Source: Circinella minor
Taxonomy: Eukaryota; Mucoromycota; Mucoromycetes; Mucorales; Lichtheimiaceae
Assembly: GCA_016758965.1 (NCBI GenBank)
Contig: JAEPRB010000053.1
Span: forward strand, 1 to 64,000
Length of the DNA stretch: 64,000 bases
Direction: 5' to 3'
Shown here piece by piece: positions 58,673 to 64,000 of this stretch (position 1 is the first letter of the stretch; every line of letters starts with the position of its first letter). The notes beneath the pieces were generated by a model. The model saw only the letters and a list, made by a program, of their open reading frames with translations, had not been told where the DNA came from and made no database searches. A program made the position numbers and the translations under genes.

Positions 58673-61600
58673 ATGTCGTCTGTCTTTGTGTCTGACAATT
58701 CTGCTGGTGGATTTTCCCAATCACAACAACAAAAACCACCTGAACCAGCAAGACCTAAACGACCACGACCAAGTCTTGCAGTAAGCTTTTTTTTTTACTT
58801 CAGCATATTCTTTTAATTTAATTATATGAAGTTGAAAATGATCCTTTTATATAAAAAGTAAAAGAAAGAAAAGATTGAAGCATTGACTAATATATATTAT
58901 ATAATACGCATATTTTTTTAGTGTATTCGTTGTAGAAAGAAAAAAGTCAAGTGTGATTTTGTACAGCCAACTTGCGGTCGATGTGCCAATGCTGGCCTTC
59001 CATGTAGTTATGCAACACCTCCACGACGAGTCGACGGACAAGCATTTGATCAGCTTGGTAATCATGTCGAAGAATTAAAAGAACGAATGCAGAAGATGCA
59101 GTCAGAATTGGCAATGATTAAAAACAACTTACATCCTTTTCCTGGAGGTGGGGGTGGTGGCAGTAGTAGTACCGCAGGGGATAGTGTCGGATTTGCTTCT
59201 TCTGGTCTTGTCGATGAAGAAAATATGAATAATTCTCGAGGTGTATCACCACTTGGTAATAGTCCAGTTGTTATGGATCAACTTGCACTATCACAAGAAA
59301 ATGGTCCAATGACAATGATTGAACCACAACAACCCGTCACTTGGAGATTGTCATTATCACCTTCTGGATTACGCATTGATACCAATATCGCAAGTGTTGC
59401 CGACTTGTACCGAATTTTATTAAATGGTATCAGTCAACTCAACATTAATAGCGATTCTACAACCAATTTATTTAGCACAGATTCGATTCGAGGTGATGGT
59501 AATAAACCACGTCAACATAAAGCGTGGGGTCGATATGCACAGCAACACAGAGCAAAACCGCTGGAATCGGGTGATACTGTAATGGGACCAGCAAACGATA
59601 CGCATTCAGCACAATCAGCAGGCAGTAGTAGCAATGGTGCTGTCGGTGGTCCTGGTCCTAGTTCTGGAGTTAGTGGAGGAGGAGGAGGTAGACTCTGGGA
59701 AGTGGACGATAATGAAGCACGCAAAATTCTTCAAGAACGAAAATCAGCAGATGATACCATTCCACCAGCGACTTTGGATAATCTTATGCAAACTTGTTAT
59801 CACAAATGTTTTTTGGCATATCAAATTGTCGACAAGGAAGCGTTTATGCAACAATACGCAAGTGAAGCCGGTCTCGATCCATTACTTGCAAACTCCATCA
59901 GTGCTTGGGTAGCAAAACATGGATGTATTTATCATAATGCTTGTCCAGGAAAAGATCCATCTTCTATGGGTGAAGCTTATTTTAAAAATGCAAGGCAACT
60001 GCTCAAAAAATGTTTCGATATTAGTAATGCAACTACTGTTCATGCCTTATTGAACTTGTATATGTATCAACTCAGCAGCGAACGATCTAGTTTGGCATAC
60101 TTATATATTGGTTTGGCAATTCGAATGGCTCAAGATTTGAAGTTTCATAAAAAGGAACATATGCACACTGATTTAAAACAACGCGAGACAAGCAAACGTT
60201 TATGGTGGTCTGCTTACTGGTTAGATTTATGTGCGGCGCTCGAGTCAAATAGACCCACGATGGTAGATGACAAAGACTGTGACCTCGAATACCCAACCAA
60301 GCTGGACTTTGAAGATGAGGAGACAGGCTACCGGATAGATTTTTGCGTCCATTCAATCAAGTTGATGAAAATTCGCAAAGATATTACCAAACATCTACCA
60401 TCTGAACAATCGGGCCAATCACTTTTGTCGGCTATATCAAGGTTAGAAAACGCGCTTACCACCTGGCTCAATGAACTTCCACAATATTTGCGTTTCGAAC
60501 CAGAAGATGTATTCAACAAAACGGATACGTTCAAGGACGAAGCAAGTTTGATACTTAACATACAGTATCAGACAACATGGATTATGCTTCACAAATTTTT
60601 CTTGCCTAAACAAAACCAAACTGCTACACCTGTTGCCTTGTTATCACTTAATATTTGTACGAAATCTGCCAACTTTATCACCAAATTGTTGGATATATAT
60701 GCCAAAAACCTTTGTTGGTGTCAATTTTTTTATGCATTGGATGGGGTTATTGCTAGTGTATCTATTCATCAAAGCAATGCATTGTCCAATGAAGAAGAAG
60801 TAGCATGTCTTGCACAACGTAATCTGATCCTTACAGCTAATGTTTTACGAAATTCGCCCTTGTTATATATGGAAAAGGTGAATGAAATTATTGAAAGTAT
60901 CGAATCATTTTTAAAACAAAACAACCTTCCAAATGATCTTAGCAAGCTTCCAGCAATCAATGAAGACCTTGTCAATCAACAATCTATTTATTCCGTATTC
61001 CATCCAGGCGTATTCGAAAACAATCAAAATCAGCAACCACAGCAACAGCAGCAACAGCAACAGCAGCAAACACCTGTTTCTGTAGCTTCTTCAGTTGGAA
61101 CAATGGGCCAACAAAGCAAAGCATCACCTTCTATTGGGCAACTTGGTTTACATCAATCTTCACCAGCAACAATGTTATCGTCCAACAGTTTATCACCTCA
61201 CCCACATCAACAACAACCCATGTCCAGTCCAATTCCTATGACAGCATCCCCACAACAGTCAATTTCTGATCGCCAGTCAGTACCACTATCCCATCAAGCT
61301 CATCATCATCAGCAACAACAACAACAACAACAATCCCAGCAACAACCGCAACAACAAACACCACAACAACAAATGGCCAATCCAATGGGATATCAACAAC
61401 AACTATCTGGTGTAACATCGGCCAATATGATGTCAAGTGGTCCCAACAGTATGCTTTTTAACAATCCAGCATTGATGGGTTTCACAGGAACAGGTGGCGA
61501 GGCACCCATGGATCAATTGTTATTCCGTGATATGAACTTTGGAATGGATCAAGGGGGCGATCGCATGATGGGTCAACAAGACGTATTTGCATCATTAAGC

Positions 61601-62209
61601 TCAAATATGTTAGGAGACACTTCCTTTGCACCTAACCCTTCTACTGGTACCAGTTTCCCATTTGCGGATATGAATCAAGCAGGTATATATAATTCACAAC
61701 AGCAACAGCGATCACAACAACCTCCCCAGCAGCCTTCACAACAACATCATCATCAACAGCAATCCACGCAACAACATCCATCACATACTCAACAACCACA
61801 ACATCGACAAAACAATAACAGTAATAACAATAATAATCCTAATGATCCATCTTCATTCGCTGGTAACCTATTTGGTAACCCAGCACTATTTGGACTTCAG
61901 GGTACAGGAATGAATCAATCACCATATACAATGAATGATGCAACTTCTTCTGCGGGTGGAGGATTTGATCCTGCTTCATTATTCGCCAATGTGAACATGG
62001 ATCAAGCTGCAATGAACGCATTATTATATGGTTCGGCTGGAGCATCAGGGACGGGAGCTGCTGATGGAATGGCAATGCAATTTGGAGGTCAACAACAACA
62101 GCAACAGCAACAACCCGGAGTACCTTCATCTTCTAATTTTTCAACAGCAGCAATGTATGCAGCTGCAAGTAGAAAAAGAGTTCATCGTGAATGGGAAGAT
62201 TCAACATAA
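58673..62209 (+). CDS. Zn2Cys6 transcription factor with Fungal_trans domain
   Basis: Exons 58673-58780 and 58922-62209 give 1131 residues. The intron falls right at the zinc cluster: CIRCRKKKVKC, DFVQPTC, GRC and ANAGLPC give the canonical C-x2-C-x6-C-x6-C-x2-C-x6-C (37-65), followed by a linker and a dimerising coil (LGNHVEELKERMQKMQSELA). The middle-homology region runs from about 315 to 560 (IVDKEAFMQQYASEAGLDPL, YLYIGLAIRMAQDLKFHK, RLWWSAYWLDLCAALESNRP). From about 645 on it is Gln/Asn/Ser/Pro-rich with many Q runs, a likely activation region, ending RKRVHREWEDST. It resembles the xylanolytic/SIP4-type class of large regulators, but the target genes cannot be told from sequence. Unlike most other genes here it has a single short intron. 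Confidence 0.92.
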
Positions 62210-62713
62210 TAACATTTCTACTATTATTTTTAAATAATTATCTTTATATCGCTTATTTTTTTTCTTCTGTTCATTTTTTTACCTTTTGTCTCTTGTGTTT
62301 CTTTTTTCTCTTTTCTTTTTCCTTACACCTTATTGCGTTGACTTTTTTTTTATATTATTTTTCTTCTTTCTGCCCTTCTCCTGTATTCTATATTTGAACG
62401 CAAAACTATTATCGAACTATTATTTTTCCTTTTATTTTTATTTTTGCTTTTGTAAACAAAGAATAACAAAATACAAACATTATGAATATATCATCGTAAA
62501 AGAAATTATACATAAATATTGCATAATTAATAGATATACAGATACCCACAGTCAGCTTATACAGGACCCCGCTTTTATTATTTTTTTGGTGTGACCGTAT
62601 ACAATTTTAAAGGGTGGCGGGGTTTACAGAGGGTTTTTTTTTTTTGTCTGGCAACAAAAAATAAAAATCGTTTCAACTTACTACTTCAAAACAATCAATA
62701 ATAATAATAAACA
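62210..62713. other. intergenic between transcription factor and uL1m
   Basis: Poly-pyrimidine 3' flank, then AT-rich DNA and a T/A tract before the uL1m ATG. No gene. Confidence 0.6.
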
Positions 62714-63238
62714 ATGTTACCCATTGTACGCACAACAGGTCGACGCTGTACCGCTTTTACGATTCGATCAGCATTAAAAAACAATGCGACCACTGCTACA
62801 CCTCTTACCTTAACTCGTACATTTGTTTCCAAAAAGAAAAAGAAAGCAGCAGCACGAGAAAATCCAGACGCACTTGACATTCAAGAAGCTGTTCGCGTAT
62901 TACATGCTTTTGAAGTGGGTAACCCTCAACATCAAATTGAAGCTCACATTCAGTGTAAAATTGAAAAGTCAACACCTCTTATTCGTGGATCGGTTGTTTT
63001 ACCTCGTAATATTAAGCAAGAAGCTACCATTTTAGTTTTTGCTACTGGTAAACAAGCTGAAGAAGCTGTTGCTGCTGGTGCACAATTTGTTGGAGGTCAG
63101 GAACTTATTGAAAAGGTTCAAAATGGTGAACTTAAGTTCGACAAGTGTATTTCTACTCCTGCCATGTTCCCTGCTGTTACAAAAATCGCTCGAGTATTAG
63201 GTCCAAAGGGTTTAATGCCTACTGTTAAAAAAGGTTTG

Positions 63239-63275
<37 letters not shown>

Positions 63276-63878
63276 GTGTGTGTGTGTGTGTGTGTCTATT
63301 ATCAGTTTATGTGGTATTTTTCTCATAATTATTTTATTTAGGAACTGTCACTGATGATATCGCTAATATTGTACGAACATCCAAGGGTTCCTTTGATTTT
63401 AAGGGAGATAAACGTGGTGTTTTACATACAGGTACAACAAAAACATATAGACGGCATTAGTATTATTATGAGTATTTTATGATAACTAAATAGAATATGA
63501 CTGATAATGACAATATATTAGGTATTGGTAAAGTAAACTTTGAAGCCAAGGATATCGAAGGTATATTAGTTTAATAGGATACTGGAGTAGAAGGGTAATT
63601 TTATTCTGATGTTAATGAAAACTTATGAATTTTTCTTTTTGTCCAATATAGCCAATCTTGGTGTAATCTTGGAAGAATTACGGACCTTTGGCAAAACAAA
63701 CAACCTCAAAGGTAAATATATCTTTTTTTTTGTATAATGATGTGAGATGGGAAGAATGGGTATTATTACTAATAATTTAATTCAAACTATTTTGTTTTTC
63801 ATAGGCATTATTCAAAACGTTGTTTTATCATCCACACGAGGCCCTGGCATTGTCATTGCTGGTGGACCTTCCATTTAA
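62714..63878 (+). CDS. MRPL1: mitochondrial large-subunit ribosomal protein uL1m
   Basis: Exons 62714-63233, 63342-63431, 63522-63560, 63652-63711 and 63805-63878 give 260 residues. It has a basic presequence (MLPIVRTTGRRCTAFTIRSA and onward to SKKKKKAAAR). The L1 fold follows: NPDALDIQEAVRVLHAFEVG, STPLIRGSVVLPRN, ILVFATGKQAEEAVAAGAQF, the signature KIARVLGPKGLMPTVKKGTV, then FDFKGDKRGVLHTGIGKVNF and a C-terminal IIQNVVLSSTRGPGIVI. uL1m forms the mobile L1 stalk at the E site of the mitoribosome. All four junctions are phase 1. The first intron is a TA/TG microsatellite. The C-terminus is complete within the window. Confidence 0.95.
63239..63294. repeat. TA/TG microsatellite in uL1m intron 1
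   Basis: About 17 TA units followed by about 11 TG units occupy half of the 108-base intron just after the donor. Length variation is likely between strains. Confidence 0.9.
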
Positions 63879-64000
63879 ATATGTACCATCCCCCTCTTTT
63901 CCCTTCCCTTTCTCTCTCCTTAACCTTTAAAAAAGTATAGATTAGTATATATTTTGCAAAAGACAAAACAAAAGCGTTATATTATAAAGATTCCAATTTT

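Noticed and set aside
59512..62129. Several minus-strand frames across the transcription factor gene
   Set aside because: Shadows of the Gln-rich coding strand, which is clearly the + strand by the zinc cluster and the middle-homology region.
1..64000. tRNA, rRNA or LTR retrotransposon
   Set aside because: A read-through found no tRNA B-box context (GGTTCGAATCC-like within a cloverleaf), no rRNA-like sequence and no reverse transcriptase or integrase motifs.

Overview
The window is nuclear DNA of a filamentous fungus, most likely an early-diverging Mucoromycota (Mucorales-type) species. The sequence is very AT-rich. Most genes are split by short introns of about 50-150 bp with GTAAGT-like donors and TAG acceptors. 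Coding regions carry long Gln, Asn and Ser runs. The gene set (Zn2Cys6 regulator, LRO1-type PDAT, RCR-like PY protein, FIS1, kinesin-7, PKA, TRM10, EBP2) is fungal. I cannot name a genus.

Layout. 0-3.4 kb: an RCR-like PY-motif membrane protein (-) and TRM10 (+) share a bidirectional promoter, and a MED28-like Mediator subunit (-) converges on TRM10. 3.4-13.9 kb: gene-poor, with two decayed IS630/Tc1-type transposase genes, a dispersed repeat, one small lysine/acid-rich gene and a GC-rich block of foreign appearance. 13.9-23.3 kb: three housekeeping genes on + (mitochondrial uL5, PDAT, a kinesin-7 with a C-terminal hydrophobic anchor). 25.2 kb: a small secreted peptide. 27.3-28.7 kb: one arm of an inverted duplication carrying an unknown multi-exon gene. 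29.2-35 kb: EBP2 (+), an orphan seven-helix-type membrane protein (-) and mitochondrial uS9 (-). 37.2-43.2 kb: a 5.9-kb element bounded by about 291-bp, about 98-99% identical terminal inverted repeats. These are built from a motif repeated every ~22 bp and enclose a multi-exon gene for a PD-(D/E)XK nuclease-like protein. 44.5 kb: an orphan intracellular protein. 47.7-49.8 kb: PKA catalytic subunit (-). 53.2-56 kb: the second arm of the inverted duplication, broken by a TA-flanked MITE that itself contains a second TA-flanked MITE. 57.2-63.9 kb: FIS1, a 1131-residue Zn2Cys6 transcription factor and mitochondrial uL1, all on +.

Functional links are loose. Four of the clear genes act in mitochondria (uL5m, uS9m, uL1m, FIS1), but they are interspersed and there is no operon-like organisation. 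The most novel material is the TIR element with its helically spaced subterminal repeats and nuclease-like gene. Next are the nested MITEs in the inverted duplication and the tail-anchored kinesin with 6-nt and 4-nt microexons.

Exon coordinates were worked out by hand from reading phase and splice consensus. Gene names rest on recognition of conserved motifs, not on database searches.
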